The notes under the pieces were generated by a model. The model did not search any database, had not been told where the DNA came from, and saw only the letters and a list, made by a program, of their open reading frames with translations. Below, piece after piece: positions 39,802 to 49,721 of a stretch of DNA of 64,000 nucleotides; position 1 is the stretch's first letter, and each line of letters begins with the position of its first letter. This DNA is from Erwinia tasmaniensis Et1/99. GTDB taxonomy: Bacteria > Pseudomonadota > Gammaproteobacteria > Enterobacterales > Enterobacteriaceae. A program made the translations under genes and the position numbers. Location of the stretch: assembly GCF_000026185.1 (NCBI RefSeq), contig NC_010694.1:1054001-1118000 (forward strand), read 5' to 3'.

Positions 39802-39933
39802 GGTCTACCTCAGTTTGGGGCGCTGATTATAGACAGATTGAGCGCGATCTTCATCTGTTTGTGTGGGGTTAATGACTTTTCCTTCGTCATCGATTGTCCT
39901 ATGCTAACGCCGTTTCCCTTTCAGGTCAGTCAA

Positions 39934-40671
39934 ATGTCACCATACAAAGCAATTCTTCGTCCTAATGGATTTACCTTCAAACAATTTTTTATCGCTCACG
40001 ACCGGTGCGCGATGAAAGTAGGCACGGACGGCGTGCTGCTCGGCGCCTGGGCTCCGGTGACTAGCGTAAAACGTGTGCTGGATATTGGCAGTGGCAGCGG
40101 CCTGATTGCACTGATGCTGGCACAGAGGACGTCTGAGCCGGTACAGATTGATGCCGTAGAGCTGGATGAAGAGGCGGCAACCCAGGCGCAGGAAAACGTG
40201 GCGGCATCCCCCTGGGCGCACAGAGTACATGTACAGCAGGCTGATGTCGTTGAATGGGCCCAGCGCTGCGAGCATAGCTATTCGCTGATCGTCAGCAATC
40301 CCCCTTATTTTTCCCCAGGATCGCAGTGCGCTTCGCCCGAGCGGACCACGGCACGCTATACCACCGGCCTGACGCATGAGATGCTGCTAGACTGTGCCGA
40401 AAAGCTGATCGACGAAGACGGTTTCTTCTGTGTGATCCTGCCTGCATCGGCGGGGAGTAAGCTGCTGGAACAGGCATTACAACGCGGATGGCATCTGCGT
40501 TTTCGCACCGATATTGCCGATAATGATACCCGCCCAGCCAATCGTGTTCTGCTGGCGCTATCCCCCCAGCCCGGCGAACGATTGCTGGACAGCATGACTA
40601 TTCGTGGGCCGGATCGGCAGTATTCGGCCGCGCACTGCCGACTGACGCGAGATTTTTATCTATTTCGCTGA
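39934..40671 (+). CDS. trmN6: tRNA1(Val) adenine-37 N6-methyltransferase
   Basis: Class I SAM-dependent methylase (formerly yfiC) that makes m6A37 in tRNA1-Val. The 245-residue protein has motif [16 protein letters not shown], the acidic VELDEEA, and catalytic NPPY in [12 protein letters not shown]. The start [19 protein letters not shown] matches the family and follows an agg site. Its last 12 bases overlap the end of convergent nadB. Confidence 0.94.
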   Translation: MSPYKAILRPNGFTFKQFFIAHDRCAMKVGTDGVLLGAWAPVTSVKRVLDIGSGSGLIALMLAQRTSEPVQIDAVELDEEAATQAQENVAASPWAHRVHVQQADVVEWAQRCEHSYSLIVSNPPYFSPGSQCASPERTTARYTTGLTHEMLLDCAEKLIDEDGFFCVILPASAGSKLLEQALQRGWHLRFRTDIADNDTRPANRVLLALSPQPGERLLDSMTIRGPDRQYSAAHCRLTRDFYLFR

Positions 40672-42273
40672 GTCGGGTCGCAGAATGGTGGGGCGTGCGT
40701 CCCCCGATTTTTCGGGGTAGTCGAGCGAATAGTGCAGCCCCCGGCTTTCCCTGCGTTGCAGGGCGCAGCGCACCATTAGCTCAGATACCTGTACCAGGTT
40801 ACGTAGCGTTAATAACGCGTCGGAAAGGCGAAAATTAGCGTAATAACGATCGATTTCCCCCCGTAGCAGGGTGATACGCCGCAGGGCTCGCTCCAGACGT
40901 TTGCTGCTACGAACGATGCCAACGTAGTCCCACATTAACAGGCGCAGCTCATGCAGGTTGTGCTGGATCACGACCTGTTCGTCAGCGTCGTCGAGCCAGA
41001 CTGTTTCCCAGGCAGGAAGGTTGGCGACCGGCGTCAGCTCAGGCAGATGACGCTGAATGTCTTCAGCCGCTGACCAGCCATAAACCAGGCATTCCAACAG
41101 AGAGTTCGACGCCAGACGGTTAGCGCCGTGCAGGCCGGTATAGCTCACTTCTCCGATGGCATACAGCCCGTGGATATCCGTCCGTCCCTGCCGATCTACC
41201 ATCACGCCGCCGCAGGTGTAATGCGCAGCGGGCACAATCGGGATCGGCTGGCGGGTGAGATCGAGATCAAGCGTCAGGAGTTTCTGGTATAGGGTGGGGA
41301 AGTGGGCGCGGATCGATTCCGCCGGGCGGTGGCTGATATCCAGATACATGCACTCCGCGCCAAGACGCTTCATTTCATGATCGATAGCGCGTGCCACAAT
41401 ATCACGCGGGGCCAGTTCCTCCCGCCGATCGAAATCCGGCATAAAGCGGGTGCCGTCAGGGCGTTTCAGCACTGCGCCTTCACCGCGTAAGGCTTCACTA
41501 AGCAGAAAGTTGCGCGCCTGCGGGTGGAACAGACAGGTCGGGTGAAACTGGTTAAATTCAAGGTTAGCCACCCGACATCCGGCGCGCCATGCCAGGGCGA
41601 TCCCGTCACCGGTAGCAACATCAGGGTTGGTCGAATGCTGGTAAACGTTAGCCGCGCCTCCGGTAGCGAGTACCACCGCGCGTGCCCGACAGGCGGTCAT
41701 CGTTTTGCGCTGGCGATCCCAGACCCAGGCCCCTATCACCCGACGCGCGCCCGGCAGACCGATTTTATCGGATGCGATCAGGTCGACGGCGCTGCTGTGC
41801 TCGATCAGAGTGATGTTGGGATGGCTTCGCGCCAGGTTTACCAGCGTGGTTTCCACCGCTTTACCGGTAGCGTCGGCGCTGTGCAGAATGCGGCGCTGGC
41901 TGTGGCCGCCTTCGCGCGTGAGATGATAATCATGCTGGGCGTTGGCGGTGTTGTCCCTGTCAAAAAGAACTCCCTGTCTAATCAGCCAATGCACACATTG
42001 ACGCGCATTACCGGCGATAAATGAAGCGGTATCCGGTTCGCACAATCCATCTCCGGCGACCAGGGTATCTTCGATATGTGATTCAATACTATCGGTTTCT
42101 GCGAATACGGCGGCAATACCGCCCTGGGCATACAGGGTGGAACCTTCGCTAACCGGGCCTTTGCTCAGGACGGTAATCTGGTGTGTTTCCGCCAGACGAA
42201 GTGCCAGCGAGAGGCCAGCGGCACCGCTGCCAACGATTAGCACATCACAAAGATAATCGGAAGAAATCGTCAT
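40660..42273 (-). CDS. nadB: L-aspartate oxidase
   Basis: FAD enzyme that oxidises L-aspartate to iminoaspartate, the first step of NAD synthesis. The 537-residue protein has the dinucleotide-binding motif [19 protein letters not shown] at the N-terminus, the [17 protein letters not shown] loop, [10 protein letters not shown] and the succinate-dehydrogenase-like [24 protein letters not shown] start at the ATG giving [12 protein letters not shown]; an upstream ATG is unsupported. It sits next to rpoE as in E. coli. Confidence 0.96.
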   Translation of the reverse strand: MTISSDYLCDVLIVGSGAAGLSLALRLAETHQITVLSKGPVSEGSTLYAQGGIAAVFAETDSIESHIEDTLVAGDGLCEPDTASFIAGNARQCVHWLIRQGVLFDRDNTANAQHDYHLTREGGHSQRRILHSADATGKAVETTLVNLARSHPNITLIEHSSAVDLIASDKIGLPGARRVIGAWVWDRQRKTMTACRARAVVLATGGAANVYQHSTNPDVATGDGIALAWRAGCRVANLEFNQFHPTCLFHPQARNFLLSEALRGEGAVLKRPDGTRFMPDFDRREELAPRDIVARAIDHEMKRLGAECMYLDISHRPAESIRAHFPTLYQKLLTLDLDLTRQPIPIVPAAHYTCGGVMVDRQGRTDIHGLYAIGEVSYTGLHGANRLASNSLLECLVYGWSAAEDIQRHLPELTPVANLPAWETVWLDDADEQVVIQHNLHELRLLMWDYVGIVRSSKRLERALRRITLLRGEIDRYYANFRLSDALLTLRNLVQVSELMVRCALQRRESRGLHYSLDYPEKSGDARPTILRPDSAK

Positions 42274-42624
42274 TTTGTTTAATTTACTAAACAGGTGATT
42301 TGTTGAGCATAGCACGCCGGTCAATCGAAAAAAAAACTTTCGCTCATCAGCAGGTGATTCTGAAGCGATTTCCAGGGCAGGGGGAATAAATCGGCCGGCC
42401 ACGGGTGAAGAAGGAGCCGTGCGCTATTAAGTTTACTATCGAAAACGCGACCAGAGCCGCGTGATTATAAGGTGAAATAAGAAGCGTGTTGCGTTACTCT
42501 GCGGGCGTCATCAGGCTATATACGAATACCGTTCGTGAGCAACCTGAGTAGAAATCGGCGAGAATGCAAAAAAACAGCAGGTTTATCTATCTCTGATGAT
42601 GACAACACTGAATGATGGCGTAAT

Positions 42625-42652
42625 GGAACTTTCCGCATGACAACGACTCATA
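42625..42652 (+). promoter_or_regulatory. Sigma-E dependent promoter of rpoE-rseABC
   Basis: GGAACTT at 42625 with a tcata -10 element after a 16-base spacer, placed 83 bp before rpoE. It resembles the autoregulated rpoE P2 promoter of E. coli. Confidence 0.65.
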
Positions 42653-42734
42653 CCGTATGCTTGCTCGAAAAGTTTGAGTCAACACTAGGATTGCGCTTAC
42701 GCGTGGAACAAGATTGGGGGAGACCTTACCTCGG

Positions 42735-43310
42735 ATGAGCGAGCAGTTAACGGATCAGGTTCTCGTTGAACGGGTACAAAAAGGCGATCAGAAGTCGTTT
42801 AATTTACTGGTAGTTCGCTATCAGCATAAAGTGGCGAGTCTGGTTTCCCGCTATGTTCCGTCAGGAGACGTGCCAGATGTAGTACAAGAGTCGTTTATAA
42901 AAGCCTATCGTGCGCTGGAATCATTTCGCGGCGACAGCGCTTTCTATACCTGGCTTTATCGGATTGCCGTCAACACGGCCAAAAATTATCTGGTAGCTCA
43001 GGGGCGACGCCCACCAACCAGCGATGTGGATGCAATCGACGCTGAAAATTTTGAAAGTGCAGGTGCGCTAAAAGAAATATCGAACCCTGAGAACTTAATG
43101 TTGTCAGAAGAGTTGAGACAGATCGTTTTTCGAACCATCGAGACGTTACCCGAAGATTTACGTATGGCTATCACCCTGCGTGAACTCGATGGCCTGAGTT
43201 ACGAAGAAATAGCCGTTATCATGGAGTGCCCGGTAGGTACGGTTCGTTCCCGTATATTCCGCGCTCGTGAGGCTATAGATAATAAAATTCAACCACTTAT
43301 CCAACGCTAG
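42735..43310 (+). CDS. rpoE: RNA polymerase sigma factor RpoE (sigma-E)
   Basis: ECF sigma factor that directs the envelope-stress response to misfolded outer-membrane proteins. The 191-residue product is near-identical to E. coli RpoE: region 2 (DVVQESFIKAYRALESFRGDSAFYTWLYRIAVNTAKNYL) and region 4 (TLRELDGLSYEEIAVIMECPVGTVRSRIFRAREAI). The start MSEQLTDQ is chosen by homology. It is the first gene of rpoE-rseA-rseB-rseC and likely autoregulated. Confidence 0.98.
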   Translation: MSEQLTDQVLVERVQKGDQKSFNLLVVRYQHKVASLVSRYVPSGDVPDVVQESFIKAYRALESFRGDSAFYTWLYRIAVNTAKNYLVAQGRRPPTSDVDAIDAENFESAGALKEISNPENLMLSEELRQIVFRTIETLPEDLRMAITLRELDGLSYEEIAVIMECPVGTVRSRIFRAREAIDNKIQPLIQR

Positions 43311-43340
43311 CGATAGCGGACACAGGAAGGGTATTGAGGT

Positions 43341-43991
43341 ATGCAGAAAGAACAACTTTCCGCTTTAATGGACGGTGAAACGGTTGACAATGAGCTGATG
43401 TCAGCGTTGTCCAGTGATGTCGCACTGAAAAAAAATTGGGAAAGCTATCATCTGATCCGCGATACCCTGCGTGGTGATATTCCGGCTCAGCTCGATTTCG
43501 ATATCGCTTCTCGTGTGGCCGCCGCTATTGAAGATGAACCGGCAAAAAATATCACCCGCTTGATCCCTGAAGCACAACCGCAGCCTGAACAGGCGGCCGC
43601 CATGCCGTTTTGGGCCAAGTTGCGCCCCTGGGCGGCTCAGATAACCCAGGTTGGTGTAGCCGCCTGCGTGTCTCTCGCGGTCATTGTTGGTGTACAACAA
43701 TATAATAAGCCGGTTGCCGGTCAGTCCTCTGACACGCCGGTGTTTAACACGCTGCCGATGATGGGGCAGGCCTCACCGGTGAGTTTAGGCGTTCCGACTG
43801 ACAGTATGAATTCCGGCTCGAACAGCGCCAGTCAGCAGGATCAGCGTCGCCGCGTCGGCGCCATGTTGCAGGACTACGAGCTACAACGCCGTCTGAATGC
43901 ACAACAACTGCGTTTTGAACAGCGTCCCGACCAGCAGCAGGCTGCTGCTCAGGTTCCCGGTAATCAGTCATTAGGAATACAGCCGCAGTAA
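43341..43991 (+). CDS. rseA: Anti-sigma-E factor RseA
   Basis: Single-span inner-membrane protein that holds sigma-E; DegS and RseP cut it under stress. The 216-residue product has the N-terminal anti-sigma domain (MQKEQLSALMDGETVDNELM), a transmembrane helix (ITQVGVAACVSLAVIVGVQQY, ~98-118) and a periplasmic tail rich in Gln (LQRRLNAQQLRFEQRPDQQQAAAQV). It overlaps rseB by one base. Confidence 0.97.
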   Translation: MQKEQLSALMDGETVDNELMSALSSDVALKKNWESYHLIRDTLRGDIPAQLDFDIASRVAAAIEDEPAKNITRLIPEAQPQPEQAAAMPFWAKLRPWAAQITQVGVAACVSLAVIVGVQQYNKPVAGQSSDTPVFNTLPMMGQASPVSLGVPTDSMNSGSNSASQQDQRRRVGAMLQDYELQRRLNAQQLRFEQRPDQQQAAAQVPGNQSLGIQPQ

Positions 43992-44947
43992 TGAAGCAGC
44001 TTTGGTGCGCCGTCAGCCTTATGGCTGGTGGTCTGATGTTCTCTTCTGTCACCCCGGCTGCACCCGTGCAGTCCGGGGTGTTGTTACAGCAGATGAAACA
44101 GGCCAGCCAGTCCCTCAGTTACGAACTTGCCTACATCAATGTTTCCGGTCTTGGCATCGACTCCCTGCGTTATCGCCATGCCGTTATTGATAACAAGGTT
44201 TTTGCGCAGCTGTTGCAGATGGATGGCCCACGCCGGGAAATCGTGCAGCGCGGCAATGAAGTCAGCTATTTCGAGGCAGGTCTGGAACCTTTCAGCATGC
44301 AGGGCGACCATATCGTCGATTCGCTGCCTTCGGTGATCTATGCAGATTTTAGCCAGCTTTCGTCGGCCTATGATTTTGTCTCCGTTGGCCGTATGCGTAT
44401 TGCCGATCAGCTGTGTGAGGTGATCCGTATCGTGCCGCGTGACGGTACCCGCTACGGCTATACCGTCTGGCTGGATACTGAAACCCGATTGCCCCTGCGC
44501 GTTGACCTGCTTGATCGGGACGGTGAAACGCTTGAACAGTATCGGGTGGTGAGCTTTGCCGTGGACGATGGCGTACGCAAGATGATGCAGGGTCTGGAAA
44601 GTGCCAAAATGCCGGCGGTGCTGTCGCTGCCGAAGGGCAACGCCGTGACCTTTAACTGGCAGGCCGGATGGCTGCCGGCAGGGATGAAAGAGGTCGCACA
44701 AAGCCGCCGCCAGCTTCCTTCCCTCGACCGCCCGGTTGAGTCACGCCTTTTTTCAGACGGCCTGTTTACCTTCTCAATTAACGTCACGCTGGCCGATAAG
44801 ACCAGCTCGTCCCAGCTGCTGCGCACCGGGCGTCGTACTATGCAGACTGAAGTGCGTAACAATGCGGAAATTACCGTCATCGGTGAGCTTCCCCCTGCGA
44901 CGGCAAAACGTATTGCTGACACTATTACTCTAGGATCCGCGCCATGA
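43991..44947 (+). CDS. rseB: Sigma-E regulator RseB
   Basis: Periplasmic protein that binds RseA and protects it from DegS; lipopolysaccharide releases it. The 318-residue precursor has a Sec signal peptide (MKQLWCAVSLMAGGLMFSSVTPA), then the MucB/RseB N-terminal lipoprotein-carrier-like domain and a smaller C-terminal domain that contacts RseA (VTFNWQAGWLPAGMKEVAQSRR). Coupled to both neighbours. Confidence 0.96.
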   Translation: MKQLWCAVSLMAGGLMFSSVTPAAPVQSGVLLQQMKQASQSLSYELAYINVSGLGIDSLRYRHAVIDNKVFAQLLQMDGPRREIVQRGNEVSYFEAGLEPFSMQGDHIVDSLPSVIYADFSQLSSAYDFVSVGRMRIADQLCEVIRIVPRDGTRYGYTVWLDTETRLPLRVDLLDRDGETLEQYRVVSFAVDDGVRKMMQGLESAKMPAVLSLPKGNAVTFNWQAGWLPAGMKEVAQSRRQLPSLDRPVESRLFSDGLFTFSINVTLADKTSSSQLLRTGRRTMQTEVRNNAEITVIGELPPATAKRIADTITLGSAP

Positions 44948-45408
44948 TGAAAGAATGGGCAACGGTGGTGTCGTGGCAGGATGGCATCGCGACGCTGCAC
45001 GCCGAAATGAAAACGTCCTGTAACAGCTGCTCGGCGCGTAAAGGCTGTGGCAGCCATATGCTGGAGAAGCTGGGGCCAAAAAATGCGCATGTGATGAAAA
45101 TCGCCAGTGCGGAACCGCTTATTCCGGGTCAACGTATTGAGCTAGGTATTGCTGAAACCAGCCTGCTCAGCTCGGCTTTTTTGGTCTATATGACGCCGTT
45201 AATTGGATTGTTTGCCCTGGCTGGCGTGTTTCAGATGCTGTTTCACAGCGATTTAGCGGCCGCCTGCGGTGCGCTGCTGGGTGGCGTGGGAGGCTTTATT
45301 CTTGCTAAAGGCATTTCCGGTTTACTGGGCCGTTCTGCCTCTTTTCAGCCGGTGATCCTCAGCGTAGCCCTGCCGCCTGACGTTTTACGTGTCTCCAGCG
45401 ATAGCTGA
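44944..45408 (+). CDS. rseC: RseC/MucC family membrane protein
   Basis: A 154-residue inner-membrane protein with a cysteine motif near the N-terminus (TSCNSCSARKGCGSHML, possible Fe-S or redox site) and two transmembrane helices (SAFLVYMTPLIGLFALAGVFQML and LAAACGALLGGVGGFILAKGI). It is a minor modulator of the sigma-E pathway and is linked to SoxR reduction in E. coli. It overlaps rseB by four bases and ends the operon. Confidence 0.94.
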   Translation: MMKEWATVVSWQDGIATLHAEMKTSCNSCSARKGCGSHMLEKLGPKNAHVMKIASAEPLIPGQRIELGIAETSLLSSAFLVYMTPLIGLFALAGVFQMLFHSDLAAACGALLGGVGGFILAKGISGLLGRSASFQPVILSVALPPDVLRVSSDS

Positions 45409-45419
45409 TAATTGACCTT

Positions 45420-45456
45420 CTGCCCGCGCACGAGTCTGCACGGGCAGGGTGTTTCT
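45420..45456 (+). terminator. Weak terminator after rseC
   Basis: Stem ctgcccg / cgggcag with a 14-base loop, followed by ggtgtttct, a poor T-tract. Confidence 0.4.
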
Positions 45457-45688
45457 ACTCCCCTCTGATTTATCCATGTTTAACCTCATTTCTGCTGCTT
45501 TTTATAGTAACTCACCCGGTCAGCCTACCCCGTGCAGGAACAACACGTTTTATCCGCCTGGCTTCAACTTTTGATCGGCGCGTATACAGTGAGATCGATA
45601 AAGTCAATCCTTTGAAGCTGGTGAGCATTTTCTCCAGCACGATGGGGTAAAGCGTACCTGGTACGTCGATGCCCGGTAGGGGCCGGTA

Positions 45689-46453
45689 ATGAAAATCGAA
45701 AAAGCACTTAACTATTTTAATCCGAAAGGACAGGCCATTATCGACGGTGCCTGCTCGACCAGTACCGAAAGCCTGAGTCCCGCCGACGTGATGGCAGCGC
45801 TGGCGATATGTCAGGCCAGAACGCGTCTGGGTGTCAATGTTTGGCTGGGTAAAACGGGCATAAGTCAGAGAGCGAGCGAAGAGGTGATTAAGCAACTGAC
45901 GCGCTACGCGCGTAAGACCGCTCCGCCTTTACTCACTAAGGCAGCTGGTAATAAGGTGGCTCAATGCATGAGGGCTCTGGCCGTCTTTGCCTGGCTTGAT
46001 TACTCACGTTCTGCTGCTGACCGTAGCCTCTGCGGGGTCTGTCTTGGGCGCGGGGCGAACCTCTCGACGTTCGACGTCAAACTGACTTCGGGAAAGGCGA
46101 TATCGCACGAGCTCGGTCGCCGATCGCAACGGGGTGGGAACGGCTGCCAGCGCTGTCACGGCAAAGGGACGGTGAGCCTTCGCTGTCGCTGCAACGGCAG
46201 CGGCAGAGTGAAAGATATCGTCGTATCGAAACGGCAGGGGAGCGCGGTAGATAAAGTCTGTGGCTACTGCGGCGGGCGCGGGTTCAGGCGTGTGCCGTCT
46301 GCGCGAGTTTTTAGCGCGATTCAACTTCTGGTGCCGGGATTAACCCAGTCATCCTGGTCGCGTAACTGGAAGCCCCATTATCAACTGCTGGTCGCTAAAT
46401 GTGAGGCTGAGGCAGGGCTGGCCGCCGCTGAGTTTCGCAGAATCACAGCCTGA
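45689..46453 (+). CDS. Lambda Q-like phage late antiterminator
   Basis: A 254-residue protein collinear with phage lambda Q: ESLSPADVMAALAICQARTRLGVNVW at the N-terminus, FAWLDYSRSAA in the middle, zinc-binding DnaJ-like cysteine motifs (CGVCLGRG, CQRCHGKG, CRCNGSG, CGYCGGRG) and the ending VPGLTQSSWSRNWKPHYQLLVAKC. Q binds at its promoter-proximal site and lets RNA polymerase read through terminators. It is about 45 residues longer than lambda Q, with an extra cysteine module. No other phage genes lie here, so it is a lone retained gene followed by two terminators and a secreted-protein gene. Confidence 0.88.
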   Translation: MKIEKALNYFNPKGQAIIDGACSTSTESLSPADVMAALAICQARTRLGVNVWLGKTGISQRASEEVIKQLTRYARKTAPPLLTKAAGNKVAQCMRALAVFAWLDYSRSAADRSLCGVCLGRGANLSTFDVKLTSGKAISHELGRRSQRGGNGCQRCHGKGTVSLRCRCNGSGRVKDIVVSKRQGSAVDKVCGYCGGRGFRRVPSARVFSAIQLLVPGLTQSSWSRNWKPHYQLLVAKCEAEAGLAAAEFRRITA

Positions 46454-46477
46454 CTGGTTGAATATCGATCGAAAAAG

Positions 46478-46505
46478 TTGAGTTTTGCATAAATTTGGAT
46501 AATTA
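46478..46505 (+). promoter_or_regulatory. Candidate pR'-like late promoter
   Basis: TTGAGT at 46478-46483, AT-rich spacer, taatta/gataat near 46498-46505, then ttgacc. The run aaatttggataattattgacc resembles lambda pR' (aaattgggtaaatttgac). The spacer is short (14 or 16 bases depending on the -10 chosen), so this is tentative. Confidence 0.4.
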
Positions 46506-46554
46506 TTGACCCCAGAGTGGGATTTCAGTACCTGAATTGTTGCCACTGACTTAA

Positions 46555-46581
46555 AGGCTCCGCAAACGCGGGGCCTTTTTT
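46555..46581 (+). terminator. Terminator 1 of the Q cassette
   Basis: Stem aggctccgc / gcggggcct (one G-T pair), four-base loop, then six T. It lies about 50 bp after the candidate pR' start, like lambda tR'. Confidence 0.85.
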
Positions 46582-46603
46582 GTTTTTTGGCATCCTGCTT
46601 TTC

Positions 46604-46630
46604 AGCCCCGGCTTCGTCCGGGGCTTTTTT
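46604..46630 (+). terminator. Terminator 2 of the Q cassette
   Basis: Perfect 8-bp stem agccccgg / ccggggct, six-base loop, then six T. Second in tandem ahead of the halovibrin-like gene. Confidence 0.9.
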
Positions 46631-46735
46631 GTGCCTGAAATTCACTCCTCATACCCCTTCAGCATATCGGCGGTCAGCGCTGTTTTTGCCGCGAAGCGCC
46701 TACAGATCATATATCCATAAAAGGTAATTAAACCT

Positions 46736-47596
46736 ATGACCATAAAAGCTCTATTACTCCTGTCTGCCTCCGCACTTGCCTTCTCGACTCAGAATGCATC
46801 AATCGTTACACCCCCAAGAACGGCTCACGACATTACGGAGAATTACTATAACAACGCGAAAAATTGCGGCAGTGAAAACAAACCCGCATTTTTATGTTCC
46901 GGGGTATTACTGCGTGCAACCGCCGCTTCGGCTAATTACCATTCGTGGGACCCAAGCCCGCAGTCGCAGGCCAGCGGAGGCGTGTCGTTTTCTTACCTCA
47001 GAACGGATGCCAAGTTCACCCGACTGGCTTATGGCCTTAAAAATGGCATGATTTTCTACCCGCACAATAAAGCTCCGTCTGATAAATATCAGATTGAGGT
47101 ACTGTGCTCATTCCCGGTGGATGCGGATACGGACAACAGAAAAAACAGGGGATGCGGCTATCACGCCTCTTATCCCGATTCGAGTCGCTCATGCCGGACG
47201 ATGGGCATCCGCACTGCCCATGACTGGCATCAGCACTACGAAAGCATCGTTCAAAATTCACACCAGCACCAGTGTGGTTTTGATATGCAGGAAGGCACGT
47301 CTGAAAATGGCCACTATTTTTATCAGTCAATACAGGCCAGGCGATTGATGGGCAACGCATTTCTGACGATTCAGAATGAACTTAGGTTGGCCAGCTGGTC
47401 GCCGGGAACGCCGGGGAAACTTCCCGTGCAGGCTTTTTTTTATATCGATGGGGGATTGATAAATGCTCAGCGCGATCAGCGCGATTTCTATCAGCATACC
47501 GGTCAGATAGTGCCCGTTATCAGGTTAACATTACCAGCGTCATTATCCTCCGACGCCAGATTCAACTACCGTGCGGCCGATCAGGCCGTTAATTAA
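46736..47596 (+). CDS. Halovibrin (HvnA)-like secreted protein
   Basis: A 286-residue precursor with a Sec signal peptide (MTIKALLLLSASALAFSTQNA). The mature part resembles halovibrin HvnA-type proteins of Vibrio fischeri and Pseudomonas: NNAKNCGSENKPAFLCSGVLLRAT, YHSWDPSPQSQASGGVSFSYLR, CGFDMQEG and QNELRLASW, with six cysteines likely in disulfides. Halovibrins were reported as secreted NAD-glycohydrolase/ADP-ribosyl-type enzymes, but activity cannot be judged here. The gene lies behind two strong terminators and a Q-like antiterminator, so expression probably needs Q. Confidence 0.65.
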   Translation: MTIKALLLLSASALAFSTQNASIVTPPRTAHDITENYYNNAKNCGSENKPAFLCSGVLLRATAASANYHSWDPSPQSQASGGVSFSYLRTDAKFTRLAYGLKNGMIFYPHNKAPSDKYQIEVLCSFPVDADTDNRKNRGCGYHASYPDSSRSCRTMGIRTAHDWHQHYESIVQNSHQHQCGFDMQEGTSENGHYFYQSIQARRLMGNAFLTIQNELRLASWSPGTPGKLPVQAFFYIDGGLINAQRDQRDFYQHTGQIVPVIRLTLPASLSSDARFNYRAADQAVN

Positions 47597-47892
47597 TGTC
47601 AGACCTTCTCAAAGACGGATGAAAAGGGCGATGGTGGCGCGCTGCTCTGCCATCATCGCCCACCCGTCAGCGATAAGAGCCTGCCGATTTGCCGGCAGGA
47701 TCACCCGACGATCTTCTGATGAACACCGATGTGCCATTTACTTTACGCCCTTGTTGCCTTGTATTCTTTCGTGAGCGAAGCGAACAGTGTAATATGCTGG
47801 CACATTGATGGTGGGTGCAATGATAGAAATGTCCAAAGCCGTGTCCACTGCGCAGAAACGAACGATTTAACTTGCGAAAAAAATTCATATAA
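47597..47892. other. Gap between the halovibrin-like gene and lepA
   Basis: About 300 bases. A GC hairpin (gcctgccg ... ccggcagg) near 47680-47700 lacks a T-tract. No gene is seen; it must hold the lepA promoter. Confidence 0.35.
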
Positions 47893-49692
47893 ATGAAGCA
47901 TATAAGAAACTTTTCAATCATCGCCCACATCGACCATGGCAAATCAACGCTCTCTGACCGCCTGATTCAAATCTGCGGCGGCCTGACTGAGCGCGAAATG
48001 GCTGCCCAGGTGCTGGACTCAATGGATTTAGAGCGTGAGCGTGGCATCACAATCAAAGCGCAAAGCGTCACGCTCGATTACCATGCGAAAGACGGTGAGA
48101 CTTACCAGCTCAATTTTATCGACACGCCTGGCCACGTAGACTTCTCATATGAAGTTTCCCGTTCGCTGGCGGCCTGCGAAGGTGCTCTGCTGGTGGTAGA
48201 TGCCGGGCAGGGCGTGGAAGCCCAGACGCTGGCTAACTGCTACACCGCGATGGAAATGGATCTGGAAGTCGTACCGGTACTGAATAAAATCGACCTGCCG
48301 GCGGCAGATCCAGACCGCGTATCGCAGGAAATTGAAGATATCGTCGGCATTGATGCCACTGACGCGGTACGCTGCTCGGCAAAAACCGGCGTTGGCGTAC
48401 CCGACGTTCTGGAGCGTCTGGTGCGGGATATTCCGCCGCCGGAAGGCGATCCAGAAGGCCCATTGCAGGCGCTGATCATCGACTCCTGGTTCGATAACTA
48501 TCTGGGCGTGGTGTCGCTGGTGCGTATTAAAAATGGCACCATGCGCAAGGGCGAAAAAATCAAGGTAATGAGCACCGGCCAGATTTATAACGCCGACCGT
48601 CTGGGTATCTTCACGCCAAAACGCGAAGATACCGACGTACTGAACTGCGGTGAAGTGGGTTGGCTGGTCTGTGCCATCAAAGATATCCTCGGCGCACCGG
48701 TGGGTGATACCCTGACGCTGGCACGTCATCCGGCGGAAAAAGCGCTGCCCGGTTTTAAAAAGGTGAAGCCGCAGGTTTATGCCGGGCTGTTCCCTATCAG
48801 TTCTGATGACTATGAAGCTTTCCGTGACGCGCTGGGCAAATTGAGCCTGAACGACGCCTCATTGTTCTACGAACCGGAAAGCTCCACCGCGCTGGGCTTC
48901 GGCTTCCGCTGCGGTTTCCTCGGCCTGCTGCATATGGAGATCATCCAGGAGCGCCTGGAGCGCGAGTACGATCTTGAGCTGATCACCACCGCACCGACCG
49001 TGGTATATGAAGTTCAGACGACCGACGGAGAGACCGTCTACGTTGACAGTCCGGGCAAGCTGCCGCCGCTCAATAATATCGAAGAGCTGCGCGAGCCGAT
49101 CGCCGAGTGTCATATGCTGTTGCCGCAGGAGTATCTGGGTAACGTCATCACGCTGTGCATTGAAAAACGCGGTGTGCAGACCAACATGGTTTACCACGGT
49201 AACCAGGTGGCGTTAACCTATGATATCCCGATGGCGGAAGTGGTGCTCGATTTCTTCGACCGCCTGAAGTCGACATCACGCGGCTATGCGTCACTGGACT
49301 ATAATTTTAAACGCTTCACCGCCTCTGACATGGTGCGGGTTGACGTGTTGATTAACAGCGAACGCGTTGATGCGCTGGCGCTGATCACTCACCGCGACAA
49401 CTCACAGTACCGTGGGCGTGAGCTGGTGGAAAAGATGAAAGATCTGATCCCGCGTCAGCAGTTTGATATCGCTATCCAGGCGGCAATCGGTAATCATATC
49501 ATTGCCCGCTCGACGGTAAAGCAGCTGCGTAAAAACGTACTGGCCAAGTGTTACGGCGGTGACGTCAGCCGTAAGAAAAAGCTGCTGCAGAAACAGAAAG
49601 ACGGTAAGAAACGTATGAAGCAGGTGGGTAACGTTGAGTTGCCACAGGAAGCGTTCCTTGCCATTCTCCATGTCGGTAAAGATAGCAAATAA
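47893..49692 (+). CDS. lepA: Elongation factor 4 (LepA)
   Basis: Translational GTPase that back-translocates or helps mature ribosomes under stress. The 599-residue protein has G1 (AHIDHGKST), G2 ([12 protein letters not shown]), G3 (DTPGHVDF), G4 (NKID) and G5 (SAKTG), EF-G-like domains II, III and V, and the LepA-specific C-terminal domain ([38 protein letters not shown]). First gene of lepA-lepB, spaced 29 bp. The ATG has only a weak ribosome site. Confidence 0.98.
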   Translation: MKHIRNFSIIAHIDHGKSTLSDRLIQICGGLTEREMAAQVLDSMDLERERGITIKAQSVTLDYHAKDGETYQLNFIDTPGHVDFSYEVSRSLAACEGALLVVDAGQGVEAQTLANCYTAMEMDLEVVPVLNKIDLPAADPDRVSQEIEDIVGIDATDAVRCSAKTGVGVPDVLERLVRDIPPPEGDPEGPLQALIIDSWFDNYLGVVSLVRIKNGTMRKGEKIKVMSTGQIYNADRLGIFTPKREDTDVLNCGEVGWLVCAIKDILGAPVGDTLTLARHPAEKALPGFKKVKPQVYAGLFPISSDDYEAFRDALGKLSLNDASLFYEPESSTALGFGFRCGFLGLLHMEIIQERLEREYDLELITTAPTVVYEVQTTDGETVYVDSPGKLPPLNNIEELREPIAECHMLLPQEYLGNVITLCIEKRGVQTNMVYHGNQVALTYDIPMAEVVLDFFDRLKSTSRGYASLDYNFKRFTASDMVRVDVLINSERVDALALITHRDNSQYRGRELVEKMKDLIPRQQFDIAIQAAIGNHIIARSTVKQLRKNVLAKCYGGDVSRKKKLLQKQKDGKKRMKQVGNVELPQEAFLAILHVGKDSK

Positions 49693-49721
49693 GCCCGGTT
49701 TCGGGCCGAGAGGGAATTGGA

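Noticed and set aside
44084..44701. 205-codon minus-strand frame
   Set aside because: Antisense shadow of rseB, which is fully supported.
48145..48729. 194-codon minus-strand frame
   Set aside because: Antisense shadow of lepA.
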